A program made the position numbers and the translations under genes. The notes beneath the pieces were generated by a model that made no database searches, had not been told where the DNA came from, and saw only the letters and a program-made list of their open reading frames with translations. This document shows, piece by piece, positions 44,857 through 53,102 of a stretch of DNA of 64,000 bases; position 1 is the first letter of the stretch, and each line of letters opens with the position of its first letter. Origin of the DNA: Metabacillus endolithicus (GTDB taxonomy: Bacteria; Bacillota; Bacilli; Bacillales; Bacillaceae); contig NZ_CP095550.1 of NCBI RefSeq assembly GCF_023078335.1, forward strand, positions 434,001 through 498,000, written 5' to 3'.

Positions 44857-46098
44857 TTAATTATCATATCTTTTAAACACTAACGTGGCATTATGTCCAC
44901 CAAAGCCAAATGAATTCGATAAAACAACAGAAACATCTGATTGCTTTGCTTCATTTGGTACATAATCTAAATCTAGTTCCTCATCGGGTGTTACATAGTT
45001 AATGGTTGGTGGAATGACACCATCTTTTATTGAAAGCAAAGAGAAAATGGCTTCCACTGCACCTGCTGCACCCAACAAGTGTCCTGTCATCGACTTTGTT
45101 GAACTTACAGATAGTTTGTATGCATGTTGACCAAATACTTCTTTTATTGCTTTTGTTTCATTTAAATCATTATAATAAGTACTTGTGCCGTGGGCATTAA
45201 TGTAATCAACATTCTCTGCCTGCAAATTGGCATCTGATAATGCTAGTTTCATAGCACGTTGTCCGCCTTCTCCTTCTGGTGCAGGTGTTGTAATATGATA
45301 TGCGTCCCCAGTCGCACCATAACCAACAAGTTCTCCGTAAATTTTAGCACCGCGAGCTAAGGCATGATCTAATTCTTCTAAAACAACAACACCCGATCCT
45401 TCAGCGATAACAAATCCGTCACGACTTTTATCAAAAGGTCGACTTGCTGTGTTTGGGTCCTGATTTGTCGATAAAGCCGTCATATTAGTGAATCCTGCGA
45501 CTGTCATCTCGGTAATCGATGCTTCAGATCCACCCGCAATCATCATATCTGCTACACCATTTTGAATAACTCGAAAAGCATCTCCAATAGAGTTAGCACC
45601 CGAAGCACAAGCAGTTACTGAGCAATTATTTATCCCTTTTGCTCCAATCTCAATTGAAACCCTGCCAGAGGCCATATCTGGGATGAACATAGGAATAATA
45701 AATGGACTAACACGCTTTGGACCTTTATCTAAATAACGTTTATGTTGTTCCTCAAATTCATCAAGTCCACCGATTCCCGAACCTATCCATACTCCAACAC
45801 GTTCAGGGTCAATTGTTTCTCCTATTTTAATTCCCGAATCATTTACTGCCATTTTACTAGCAGCTATTGCAAAATGTGTAAATCTTGCCATTCTTCTTGC
45901 TTCTTTAAAGTCAATATACTCATCTGTTGAAAAATTCTTTACTTCTCCAGCTACTTTCACTTGAAACTGTTCTGAATTAATTCGTGTTAAAGGTGCAATC
46001 CCTGATACTCCACTTTTAATATTTTCCCAGGTTGTTCGTACATCATTACCTAGTGGTGTTACAGCTCCAATACCTGTAATCACAACTCGCTTCTTCAT
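44857..46098 (-). CDS. fabF: 3-oxoacyl-ACP synthase II (KAS II)
   Basis: Condenses acyl-ACP with malonyl-ACP in fatty-acid elongation. 413 residues; Cys-His-His triad present: [14 protein letters not shown] (Cys near 163), [15 protein letters not shown] (His near 303) and [14 protein letters not shown] (His near 340), with C-terminal [15 protein letters not shown]. Full normal length. Here it stands alone, without the usual fabH before it. A FapR-like half-palindrome lies upstream, which fits control by malonyl-CoA. ATG with AAAGGAGAG. Confidence 0.96.
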   Translation of the reverse strand: MKKRVVITGIGAVTPLGNDVRTTWENIKSGVSGIAPLTRINSEQFQVKVAGEVKNFSTDEYIDFKEARRMARFTHFAIAASKMAVNDSGIKIGETIDPERVGVWIGSGIGGLDEFEEQHKRYLDKGPKRVSPFIIPMFIPDMASGRVSIEIGAKGINNCSVTACASGANSIGDAFRVIQNGVADMMIAGGSEASITEMTVAGFTNMTALSTNQDPNTASRPFDKSRDGFVIAEGSGVVVLEELDHALARGAKIYGELVGYGATGDAYHITTPAPEGEGGQRAMKLALSDANLQAENVDYINAHGTSTYYNDLNETKAIKEVFGQHAYKLSVSSTKSMTGHLLGAAGAVEAIFSLLSIKDGVIPPTINYVTPDEELDLDYVPNEAKQSDVSVVLSNSFGFGGHNATLVFKRYDN

Positions 46099-46230
46099 GT
46101 TAGGTTCTCTCCTTTATAACAAATATATGATATAAACTAATTCTATTTAATAGGATTGATAAATAGATAACTTATGACTTGGTCTTAGTAGCACATACAT
46201 ATATCTTATACTAGATCATGAAAAATGAAA

Positions 46231-46245
46231 AGTTACCGGTACTAA
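46231..46245. promoter_or_regulatory. Possible FapR operator before fabF
   Basis: Minus-strand TTAGTACCGGTAACT resembles the FapR box, whose core is TTAGTACC followed by an inverted copy. The left half is a full match; the right half is imperfect. It lies ~135 bases upstream of fabF, next to a TATAAG-like -10. Confidence 0.4.
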
Positions 46246-46263
46246 AAGAAAATTTTTATAAAT

Positions 46264-46290
46264 GTAAAAAGACCCCCATGTTTGGAGGTC
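46264..46290 (-). terminator. Terminator of the lipoprotein gene
   Basis: GACCCCC pairs with GGAGGTC (one mismatch) across a 6-base loop, then five T on the minus strand, eight bases beyond the lipoprotein stop. Confidence 0.65.
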
Positions 46291-46297
46291 ATTTCTA

Positions 46298-46735
46298 TTA
46301 TAATTCCAATTTTTCAACAGCATCAATAAGTGATGTGATATCCTCTACGGTTTGAAATATTTCGCTATTTTGTATTTCTTCCACCATCACTTCTCCATCT
46401 TGTTGAACTTGTTCTAACTGATTTAGCAATTCTTCATTTTTCGAAACAAGATCCTGATGTAGGTCTTCAGCAACTGCTGGAGCGTCTATGTTATTAAATT
46501 CTTCAATATTTTCGGTTAATGTATTTACCTGATTTTCAAGTTCAGTTCTCATTTCTGGATCACTTGCAGCATTTTCAATTAGACCTGGTGCATTTTCAGC
46601 AAAATCACTCATTGAATTCAATAAGCTATTTGCTTCATTTACATAATCCAACGACTGATTTACTTCATCGACTACAGAACACGCAGTGGTTAGCATAAAA
46701 GCCGCAATGATTATAAGAAAAGAAAGCTTTTTCAT
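46298..46735 (-). CDS. Helical lipoprotein (DUF6376-like)
   Basis: A 145-residue exported lipoprotein. Signal peptide KKLSFLIIIAAFMLTTAC with lipobox LTTAC, so Cys-19 or 20 is lipidated and the mature protein is anchored outside. The mature part is almost entirely helical and acidic, a long coiled-coil-like bundle (QSLDYVNEANSLLNSM... EELLNQLEQVQQDGEVMV). I associate this with a small Bacillus lipoprotein family (DUF6376); function unknown. Own terminator. Confidence 0.75.
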   Translation of the reverse strand: MKKLSFLIIIAAFMLTTACSVVDEVNQSLDYVNEANSLLNSMSDFAENAPGLIENAASDPEMRTELENQVNTLTENIEEFNNIDAPAVAEDLHQDLVSKNEELLNQLEQVQQDGEVMVEEIQNSEIFQTVEDITSLIDAVEKLEL

Positions 46736-46828
46736 TTGATCACTCCTATCGAGTTTATATGTTATATACGGATAACTGGTGAGGAAAGTTTCAAAGACTT
46801 TGTTCTAACAAATAACGCTAAAAACAAT

Positions 46829-46862
46829 AAAAAGGCTAACATCATGGTTGTTAACCTTTTTT
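46829..46862 (-). terminator. Terminator-like hairpin
   Basis: AAAAAGG-c-TAAC pairs with GTTA-a-CCTTTTT across a 9-base loop, four bases beyond the stop of the 39-residue gene, with a T-run on the plus side and A/T-rich sequence on the minus side. Confidence 0.6.
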
Positions 46863-46865
46863 TGT

Positions 46866-46985
46866 TTATGATTCGTTTGTCACTAACCATTTGAGAAATT
46901 CTTGTTCGGGTTCTGTAAGAAATCGACCTAAGTCTCTTGAAAAATATAAATATAACTCTATGTATCTTTTTGCCATTTCGTCCAT
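46866..46985 (-). CDS. 39-residue small protein
   Basis: A short frame starting DEMAKRYIELYLYFSRDLGR and ending KWLVTNES. It has a good ribosome site (AGGGGGA before the ATG) and a terminator-like hairpin four bases after the stop, so it is probably real. Composition is amphipathic, aromatic-rich, not hydrophobic enough for a TM helix. I recall similar tiny proteins in Bacillus but no name or role. Confidence 0.6.
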   Translation of the reverse strand: MDEMAKRYIELYLYFSRDLGRFLTEPEQEFLKWLVTNES

Positions 46986-47080
46986 GAATATCCCCCTAGT
47001 ATGTATAAGAACTTCTTTATTTTATCACGTTCATATGGTAAGTGGTAAAAAATCTTTTAAAACATCAAAAACTCCTAACA

Positions 47081-47299
47081 TTATTCTTCATCTACCATGT
47101 CATCTGAATCAATATCGTCATTATCATTTTTCTCTTTGGTATCAAAGAATTCATTAATTTTTTCAACGATTGACTCATCATTTTTTTCTGGATGATGAGT
47201 AGCATGTTCTGTATCAATAAAGTTCTGAAAGGTATAAGTTTGGATTAGTTTCTTTTTATTTTTGATGTGTTTACCTACAATTAGTAACAAAAATAACAA
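47081..47299 (-). CDS. Small single-pass membrane protein
   Basis: A hydrophobic N-terminal helix (LLFLLLIVGK and the 9 hydrophobic codons before it) followed by a Lys-rich stop-transfer stretch (KHIKNKKK) and an acidic cytosolic tail ending DDIDSDDMVDEE. The TTG at 47299 is only the first start-like codon; the hydrophobic frame extends about nine codons further up to near a GAGGGTGAGG site, but no standard start is in register there. Either a rare start or a sequencing slip at the 5' end. Function unknown. Confidence 0.5.
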   Translation of the reverse strand: MLFLLLIVGKHIKNKKKLIQTYTFQNFIDTEHATHHPEKNDESIVEKINEFFDTKEKNDNDDIDSDDMVDEE

Positions 47300-47416
47300 T
47301 ATTAGAAAGAGTATTAAGTATAAGATAATTACACCTCACCCTCTTACACTGTTTAGTTATCATTCCTAAAAGAAAAAGCTACTTGCGTAACTTTTTCTTT
47401 TTAGTTTCTTTAGGTG

Positions 47417-48183
47417 CTAAGGCATCAAAAATAGAGCTTCTAATGGAGGATTTCCACCTGCAAGACCAACCGCAACTGCTGTATAGGTCTTTCCAGCTTT
47501 AAGCTGTACTTGCGGAATCGTTAACACGACATTATTAGTTCCAGCAACTCTAACTTCTAAATTAACAGTTAATGGGGATAATGTCAGGTAATCTGTAGCT
47601 TTTTCGTACGGAACATTGGGAAAGAGCACCTTACCACCTTGAACTGCAATATCAACATTTGGAGCACCTGGGGAGAGGTGAATAAACCGGACTTTTGCTT
47701 GGTTCGAACTTTTACATACGGTTTATCTACAAAAACATTTAATTTAAGGTTTGCTACCCTTCCAGTTGCTGCAACAGTGTAGTAAGTATTTCTTGTTAAA
47801 GAAAGTTGTTCTCTTAAAACAGGCTGAGTTGTTTCCCCAGTTGGGTACACTTCAATCGTGTAGCGACCATATGGTAATTGTAAGTAATCAGTTGTTTCTT
47901 GAAAAACAAGATTCGTAATGGCTTTATTTCCGTTTACATAAACATCAACACCCGGTGCGTCTGGAGAGGCATGAAATACACGTACAAAGGAATTCTGCTG
48001 TCCAGCTCTGTCTACCATTCCGTAAGTATGTCCATGAAAATCTGCAGCTGCAAGTTGTTGAACACACATTAAATGTTTTTGATAATACATGATGTGCAGC
48101 TGAGGATTTGAATATTTGTAATAGTCCGCAAGCATTAGATATTTTGCCGATTCAAGTACCAACATTGATTCATTTTGGTGCAT
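47417..48183 (-). pseudogene. DUF4397 domain protein, frameshifted as sequenced
   Basis: Contains two DUF4397 beta-sandwich repeats, each opening with the signature VRVFHASPDAPGVDVYVNG / VRFIHLSPGAPNVDIAVQGG and closing with strands such as NTYYTVAATG. The first repeat is in one frame and the second in another; adding one base at about 47694-47700 joins them into 255 residues with no other disruption. No signal peptide; the first ~60 residues are helical (LVLESAKYLMLADYYKYSNP). ATG at 48183 is used since TTAGGAGTG precedes it. Some DUF4397 proteins are surface proteins; here the location is unclear. Confidence 0.8.
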
Positions 48184-48301
48184 GCTATTCACTCCTAAAA
48201 TAGTATTAACACCATACAATATGTAAAACGCCCATATAGTTTCCTATCTTTTGTCATTTTTACAAAAAATTATTTTTGCAATTGTAAAATAGTCACACAT
48301 A

Positions 48302-48333
48302 AAAACAGAGTAGATTTCTCCACTCTGTTTTTA
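48302..48333 (-). terminator. Terminator of the Arg/Asp-rich small gene
   Basis: AAAACAGAGT pairs with ACTCTGTTTT across a 10-base loop, with T-runs outward, 18 bases beyond the stop codon. Confidence 0.8.
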
Positions 48334-48350
48334 TATTCCAATTCATTTTT

Positions 48351-48569
48351 CTACCAAGGAAAGCCTCTTCTTCTTCTTCTGCGATCTTCAGCACCTAGTA
48401 CATCATCATCTCGGTCATATCTTCTATCTCTTCTATCTTCTACACCTGCAACATCATTATCAAAACGACGATGACGTCTTTTATCATCTGCTTCAACGAT
48501 AATCACTTCATCTGCATTAATGATTACACGATCTGCATTAATCACTAGCCTTTTTCTATTTTCTGACAT
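48351..48569 (-). CDS. Small Arg/Asp-rich protein
   Basis: A 72-residue protein. The first 30 residues are two near-repeats (RVIINADEVIIVEAD), a beta-hairpin-like, Val/Ile-rich pattern; the rest is a low-complexity series of Asp-Arg-Arg and GxEDRR repeats ending in RRRRRRGFPW. Such composition suggests a spore- or coat-associated or nucleic-acid-binding protein, but nothing in the sequence proves it. ATG with GGAGGTGG upstream; terminator after it. Confidence 0.65.
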   Translation of the reverse strand: MSENRKRLVINADRVIINADEVIIVEADDKRRHRRFDNDVAGVEDRRDRRYDRDDDVLGAEDRRRRRRGFPW

Positions 48570-48740
48570 TTATCCCACCTCCATTCTCTTTTACTACATT
48601 TTATGAAACGAACATAAAAACGAGTGGACGAGTATATTGGGACTACTCACCAATTTTTTAGTCTCCAAAAAAGGTTACATAATCAATTCTAGGTCAGGAA
48701 AAAATAAACAGATACGGTGGGAATGTGGGGTGAAAAGATA

Positions 48741-48857
48741 ATGAAAAAGTTACTGGCAATTTTACTAGCAGCACTTCTTGCTACTTCTGTTGTGGCATGT
48801 GATGATGCTCCTGGTGAAGATGAAATCGGTGATGGTGAAATCAACGATGAGGAATAA
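48741..48857 (+). CDS. 38-residue lipoprotein
   Basis: A tiny exported lipoprotein: signal peptide KKLLAILLAALLATSVVAC with lipobox VVAC (Cys-20), then an 18-residue acidic tail DDAPGEDEIGDGEINDEE. The ribosome site GGGGTGA lies at the right spacing and a strong hairpin follows within seven bases of the stop. Small acidic lipoproteins of this kind occur in Bacillus; role unknown. Confidence 0.65.
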   Translation: MKKLLAILLAALLATSVVACDDAPGEDEIGDGEINDEE

Positions 48858-48863
48858 GAAAAA

Positions 48864-48886
48864 GACACACGGTTTATCCGTGTGTC
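48864..48886. terminator. Terminator shared by the lipoprotein and MFS genes
   Basis: GACACACGG pairs perfectly with CCGTGTGTC with a 5-base loop. It follows both stops of the convergent genes; the minus-strand side is followed by five T. It overlaps the end of the MFS gene. Confidence 0.85.
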
Positions 48887-50244
48887 GTATTTGTTCTTGC
48901 TTTGATATAAAAATGAAACAACATAATAGCAAGTGTAACGAGAAAGGCCAATCCACCAAAAATATTACGATAAATGAGGTCTACAGCCAAGCCATCTTGA
49001 AGAGTAATCAAGATCCCCGTTAATGTTACACCAAAGGCTCCTCCGAAAAATTGAATTAGCTGAGTCATTCCCATCCCTGTCCCAATCTCTTCAGTTGGGA
49101 GAATCCTTGAAACTTCATTAGCTACACTTGATGTAAGGGCTGAGAAACCGGTGCTCATAAACATATAAGTTAGTAAGATAAAATATGGTGACTTCGTTGA
49201 CAACAATGTAAATAAAACCGTTGCAATAAATAAGAAAAGTTGCCCAAAAAGAATAAGGGGGCCATTGCCAAACCGATCAATTAACCTCCCAATAAACTGT
49301 GCAGCCACTGCAGACAAAATAGCTCCAGGGAAAATCATCATCCCTACTTCCGCAGGGTCTTTTCCAAAAACATCTGTTAAGATAATCGGCATAAGAAAAA
49401 GGGTAGAAAAATGGGTGACAAACGCGACAAATCCGATAAAAAGCAATTTAAGATATTGCTTCTCTTTTAGCAATTTTGGCTGGATAAACGGCATCTTTAC
49501 TTTGTTGATATGCCTCCACATCAGCCAAAGGATAATCATGCTTGAAAATAAGATGATATAAGAAAAGGTTGAGAGAAATAACAACAAACCTGTTACACCT
49601 GCTGCTGTTAAACATCCACCTAACGTATCAAACTTCACCTTCTTAATCTCTTCTTTTGGCAACAGTCTTTGTAAAAGTGGAATAAATAAAACAACTAAAC
49701 CCGTCACGGCAAACAAGTAATTCCATCCTAAATATTGAGTAATAGCTCCCCCAATAACAGGTCCCAGTCCAAATCCAAGTGAAGAGGCTGATGCAATGAG
49801 GGCCATGGCTTTTCCTCTTCTACTTATTGGAATATATCTTCCTGCTAGCACCATCGCAAGACCTGGTACAGCTCCTGCTCCCGCTGCTTGAAGAACCCTT
49901 GTTGTTAATAGAAGTGGAAATGAGTTGGCAAAAAAGCCGATAACTGAAGCAACTCCTAATATGGATAGTCCGATAAGAAGCAGTCTTGAGATTGGGATAT
50001 AATCAGAAAGACGACTAAATGTTAAAGTAGCAATGGCAAAAACAATAGAATATCCCGATACAATCCAAGATGCTGTTGAAGAGGTGAGAGATAAATCTGT
50101 TAACACACTTGGTAAAGCCACATTAAACATCGTTGTATTCATGACAACAAGCCAAACAATAAAGCTCCAAATGAAAACAATTTTGTTTTCCTGTATGGAT
50201 TCTGCCCCTGTACTTTTAGGAGCAGCAATGGAAACCGAAGACAT
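48874..50244 (-). CDS. MFS transporter (DHA2, Tet(L)-like)
   Basis: A 456-residue drug:H+ antiporter-type permease, about 14 helices. It has the motif-A-like FSRLSDYIPISRLLLIGL near 75-93 and motif-C-like GFGLGPVIGGAI near 150-161. Size and layout are close to Tet(K)/Tet(L)-type proteins. The first 25 residues are polar. Substrate unknown; resistance cannot be claimed from sequence. Convergent with the tiny lipoprotein gene. Cotranscription with the esterase gene is unlikely because a terminator lies between. Confidence 0.88.
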   Translation of the reverse strand: MSSVSIAAPKSTGAESIQENKIVFIWSFIVWLVVMNTTMFNVALPSVLTDLSLTSSTASWIVSGYSIVFAIATLTFSRLSDYIPISRLLLIGLSILGVASVIGFFANSFPLLLTTRVLQAAGAGAVPGLAMVLAGRYIPISRRGKAMALIASASSLGFGLGPVIGGAITQYLGWNYLFAVTGLVVLFIPLLQRLLPKEEIKKVKFDTLGGCLTAAGVTGLLLFLSTFSYIILFSSMIILWLMWRHINKVKMPFIQPKLLKEKQYLKLLFIGFVAFVTHFSTLFLMPIILTDVFGKDPAEVGMMIFPGAILSAVAAQFIGRLIDRFGNGPLILFGQLFLFIATVLFTLLSTKSPYFILLTYMFMSTGFSALTSSVANEVSRILPTEEIGTGMGMTQLIQFFGGAFGVTLTGILITLQDGLAVDLIYRNIFGGLAFLVTLAIMLFHFYIKARTNTTHG

Positions 50245-50374
50245 TTGATACCACCTGTTTCTTTCAAGTTATTAAACAATAATACTATCATAATACGTTT
50301 TTTCTTCCTATAAAAGAAAAATGCTTCGAGTATCGAAAAATGAACTTTGTGAAACATTGTCCCAATAAGCAAAA

Positions 50375-50403
50375 AAGGATGAACATGGTATAGGTTCACC
50401 CTT
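50375..50403 (-). terminator. Terminator of the catabolic operon
   Basis: AAGG-a-TGAAC pairs with GTTCA-c-CCTT, one mismatch, then five or more T on the minus strand (AAAAAA on the plus). Lies 15 bases beyond the esterase stop. Confidence 0.65.
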
Positions 50404-50418
50404 ACAAAATAGTAAACA

Positions 50419-51366
50419 TTATGTTACCTGTTGTTTTTGATATTGATTTTCAAGGTAGTCAGCTGCTTCATAAATGGCTTTTCTTCCGTCCTCCAATGGC
50501 AGCGTCATACACATAAAACCATGAATCATTCCTGGATAACAAACATACGTTGTTTGAACTCCTGCTTGTGAAAGCTTCTTGGAATATGCTTCTCCTCCAT
50601 CACATAAAGGATCATACTCTGCCGTAACAATATATGCCGGTGGAAGCTTAGCAGCATCCTCTTCTGGGATGAGCATAGGCGCTGCTAAAGGACTTTGTGT
50701 ATCAGATATGCTCGAAAGATATTGTTGCCTAAACCAGGTCATCGTAGATTTTGTTAGGTAATATCCTTCTCCATATTTTTCATAAGATTCTGTTGGTTCA
50801 AAACCTGTTGATGGGTAAAATAATAGCTGATGACTAATATTAAAATCTTTCCTTTGAACTGCTAAATAACAAGTAACTGCAGCCAAATTTCCACCAGCAC
50901 TATCACCACCTACTGCAATGAACGTTTGATCAATACCTAGATCGTTGGCATGATCATACACCCATTTCGTTGCAAGATACGCATCTTCCACAGGAACTGG
51001 AAATTTATGTTCAGGAGCCAAGCCGTAGTCTACAGATATTACTTTACATTGAGCATGGTTAGCAAGTATTCGGCATAATGAATCATGTGTTTCAATATTA
51101 CCAATTACCCAGCCACCTCCGTGAAAATAGACTAAGGCTGGTAGTGAACTTTTTTCGTTAGGACTGTATATTCTAATCGATATTTCATGTTCATATCCTT
51201 GAATTCTTCTATCTTCTACATGATGAATTTCTTCTGTAATGTTTAAAGAAGAACTAGACTCAACATATAGAGCCCTTGCTTCTTGCAGATTTTGCTGCTC
51301 AACTGCAGGTACATTTCGTTTTTCAAAATGTTGTAATAGTGCAATAACTTGTGGATGTAATGTCAT
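50419..51366 (-). CDS. Alpha/beta hydrolase, hormone-sensitive-lipase family esterase
   Basis: A 315-residue carboxylesterase. Oxyanion motif HGGGWVIGN near 80-88, nucleophile GDSAGGN near 151-157, acid region AEYDPLCDGGE near 247-257, and catalytic His in PGMIHGFMCM near 277-286. The first ATG overlaps the stop of the MaoC gene (ATGA), so it is translationally coupled. Last gene of the sigma-54-type catabolic operon. It may free an acid from an ester or lactone before CoA activation. Confidence 0.9.
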   Translation of the reverse strand: MTLHPQVIALLQHFEKRNVPAVEQQNLQEARALYVESSSSLNITEEIHHVEDRRIQGYEHEISIRIYSPNEKSSLPALVYFHGGGWVIGNIETHDSLCRILANHAQCKVISVDYGLAPEHKFPVPVEDAYLATKWVYDHANDLGIDQTFIAVGGDSAGGNLAAVTCYLAVQRKDFNISHQLLFYPSTGFEPTESYEKYGEGYYLTKSTMTWFRQQYLSSISDTQSPLAAPMLIPEEDAAKLPPAYIVTAEYDPLCDGGEAYSKKLSQAGVQTTYVCYPGMIHGFMCMTLPLEDGRKAIYEAADYLENQYQKQQVT

Positions 51367-51785
51367 GATGATCCCTCGTTATCTTTATATTTTGCAAACG
51401 TAACAATTCCTTTAATAACATCCACTCCATTTTGATTAACTGCGTTTACTTTGAATGTAGAATATTGTACATTCTCTTCTGTTAATCTTGCTTTTAATGT
51501 AATGATGTCACCAAGAAACACCATGCCCCTAAACCGAATCTGATAATCCTGAATAAAACCCTCTTCATGATAAGGGGTAAATAACTTTGCCAAATTCCCC
51601 ATCGTCCACATTCCGTGAGCGATGATCGCTGGTAAAGCCGCTTTTTTAGCTTCATCATCAACTGTGTGAATTGGGTTGTAATCTCCTGAAGCACCCGCAT
51701 ACTTTATAAGGTCTAATCTTGACACAGGTGGTAATGTAACAATGGGCAGCTCTTCGCCTACATGACACCTTAGTAACCTGCTCAT
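51363..51785 (-). CDS. MaoC-like (R)-enoyl-CoA hydratase, C-terminal-type
   Basis: A 140-residue hot-dog hydratase. The catalytic Asp/His motif is seen in YAGASGDYNPIHTVDDEA near 30-47, and the following AIIAHGMWTMGNLAKLF. Works on trans-2-enoyl-CoA, giving the (R)-3-hydroxyacyl-CoA, or pairs with the N-type partner directly upstream (ATGA overlap). Two MaoC halves of this kind form heterodimers in actinobacterial steroid and fatty-acid pathways; that assembly is inferred. Confidence 0.85.
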   Translation of the reverse strand: MSRLLRCHVGEELPIVTLPPVSRLDLIKYAGASGDYNPIHTVDDEAKKAALPAIIAHGMWTMGNLAKLFTPYHEEGFIQDYQIRFRGMVFLGDIITLKARLTEENVQYSTFKVNAVNQNGVDVIKGIVTFAKYKDNEGSS

Positions 51786-52231
51786 ATACTCATCACCTTC
51801 CTTACAGTTTCATTAATAATGACAACCTGCTCAGCAGTGAAAATAAGCTCTTCGCTAAGAGTTTCACCATACTGTTTTAACACCAAAAACCCCATATTCC
51901 CAAGCTTTCCTTGCTTTTCATAGTATTCTTCCACTTCTTGATAGCAGATGATCTCTTCACCAACAAGCAACGGACGTTTGTAATGATATTTTTGTTCACC
52001 ATGAATTAACCCCTTAGCTGGTAAATCAAGCTCATCTATCACACCATAATCAAAAACCCTTGGAAATGTAGGTGGAGCAATATTCTTCTTATATCTTGTT
52101 GTTTTAGCAAACTCTTCATCTACAAAAATAGGGTGAAGATCACCAATCGATTCGGCGAACTTTTTTACTGCACCTCTTTCAACAACATTCTTTACACCTG
52201 AAGATCGTTTTCCAATAGCTTCTTTAAACAT
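51782..52231 (-). CDS. MaoC N-terminal-type dehydratase (FAS1-like hydratase)
   Basis: A 149-residue hot-dog protein of the MaoC_dehydrat_N type, which lacks the catalytic HxxxD/N motif seen in the partner downstream; FAESIGDLHPIFVDEEFAKTT near 28-48 and FPRVFDYGVIDEL are characteristic. ATG at 52231 with AAAGGAGGC; the longer frame upstream overlaps the SDR gene and is not used. Acts most likely as the partner subunit of the MaoC hydratase at 51363-51785. Confidence 0.85.
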   Translation of the reverse strand: MFKEAIGKRSSGVKNVVERGAVKKFAESIGDLHPIFVDEEFAKTTRYKKNIAPPTFPRVFDYGVIDELDLPAKGLIHGEQKYHYKRPLLVGEEIICYQEVEEYYEKQGKLGNMGFLVLKQYGETLSEELIFTAEQVVIINETVRKVMSI

Positions 52232-52286
52232 ATTGATGCCTCCTTTTTTCACAAGATTTCCTGCTTTATTAAACACCAACATAAAT

Positions 52287-53051
52287 TTAATTTTTCGGAC
52301 CACCTGCAACATAAATAATCTGACCGTTAATAAAGGATGATTTTTCATCAGCAAAAAAAGCGACTGCGTTTGCGATATCACTTGGTTTCCCACTGCGACC
52401 AACAGGAATTTTTGAGACACTCGCCTGAATTAAATCTTCAAAAGAAATGCCAAGACGTCTTGCTGTTTCTTTTGTCATATCTGTTTCAATAAAACCTGGT
52501 GCTACTGAATTAGCTGTAATCCCATATTTTCCTAACTCAATCGCTAAGGTTTTTGTAAAGCCTTGTAATCCTGATTTAGCTGTTGCATAATTTGCTTGCC
52601 CTCTATTACCTAAAGCAGATGTTGAAGAAATATTGATGATTCTTCCATATCGGTTTTCAACCATATATTTTTGTGCAGCTCGAGCCGCATTAAACGAGCC
52701 TTTTAAATGAACATCCATAACGAGCTGCCAATCATCGTCCGTCATTTTAAAAAGCAGATTATCACGAATCACACCAGCATTGTTTACAAGGATATCAAGT
52801 GATCCAAAATTGTTATACGTTTCCTCCATTGCGTCTGCCATTTGATCAGCTTCTACCACACTAGCAACCTTCGAAAACACGTTATATCCTTTTTCACGTA
52901 ATTCTTTTGTCGTTTCGTGGACAGCCTCTTCATTCACATCAATAAAAGCTACTTTCGCTCCCTCACTTGCAAAAAGTTCAACAATTCCTTTCCCAATCCC
53001 ACGACTTCCACCCGTTACAAAAGCTACTTTTCCATCAAATCTTCCTGACAT
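52287..53051 (-). CDS. Short-chain dehydrogenase/reductase (FabG-like, 3-hydroxyacyl-CoA)
   Basis: A 254-residue SDR. NAD(P) motif VTGGSRGIGKGI near 10-21, NNAG near 87, and the Ser-Tyr-Lys triad in NISSTSALGNRGQANYATAKSG. The negative residue AFIDVNEEAV at the end of strand 2 suggests NAD(H). In this operon it most likely oxidises 3-hydroxyacyl-CoA before thiolysis. Start ATG 53051 after AAAGGAGG; an ATG two codons upstream overlaps that site. Confidence 0.9.
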   Translation of the reverse strand: MSGRFDGKVAFVTGGSRGIGKGIVELFASEGAKVAFIDVNEEAVHETTKELREKGYNVFSKVASVVEADQMADAMEETYNNFGSLDILVNNAGVIRDNLLFKMTDDDWQLVMDVHLKGSFNAARAAQKYMVENRYGRIINISSTSALGNRGQANYATAKSGLQGFTKTLAIELGKYGITANSVAPGFIETDMTKETARRLGISFEDLIQASVSKIPVGRSGKPSDIANAVAFFADEKSSFINGQIIYVAGGPKN

Positions 53052-53102
53052 AAACATCCTCCTTTTTAGTTCGTCTGTATTTCAATCTTATCATGTTACC
53101 TT

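Noticed and set aside
51782..52420. Overlap of a 212-residue frame with the SDR gene, looking like a gene fusion or frameshift
   Set aside because: A clear AAAGGAGGC site precedes an internal ATG at 52231 and both proteins are complete at normal length, so the extra N-terminal part is not coding.
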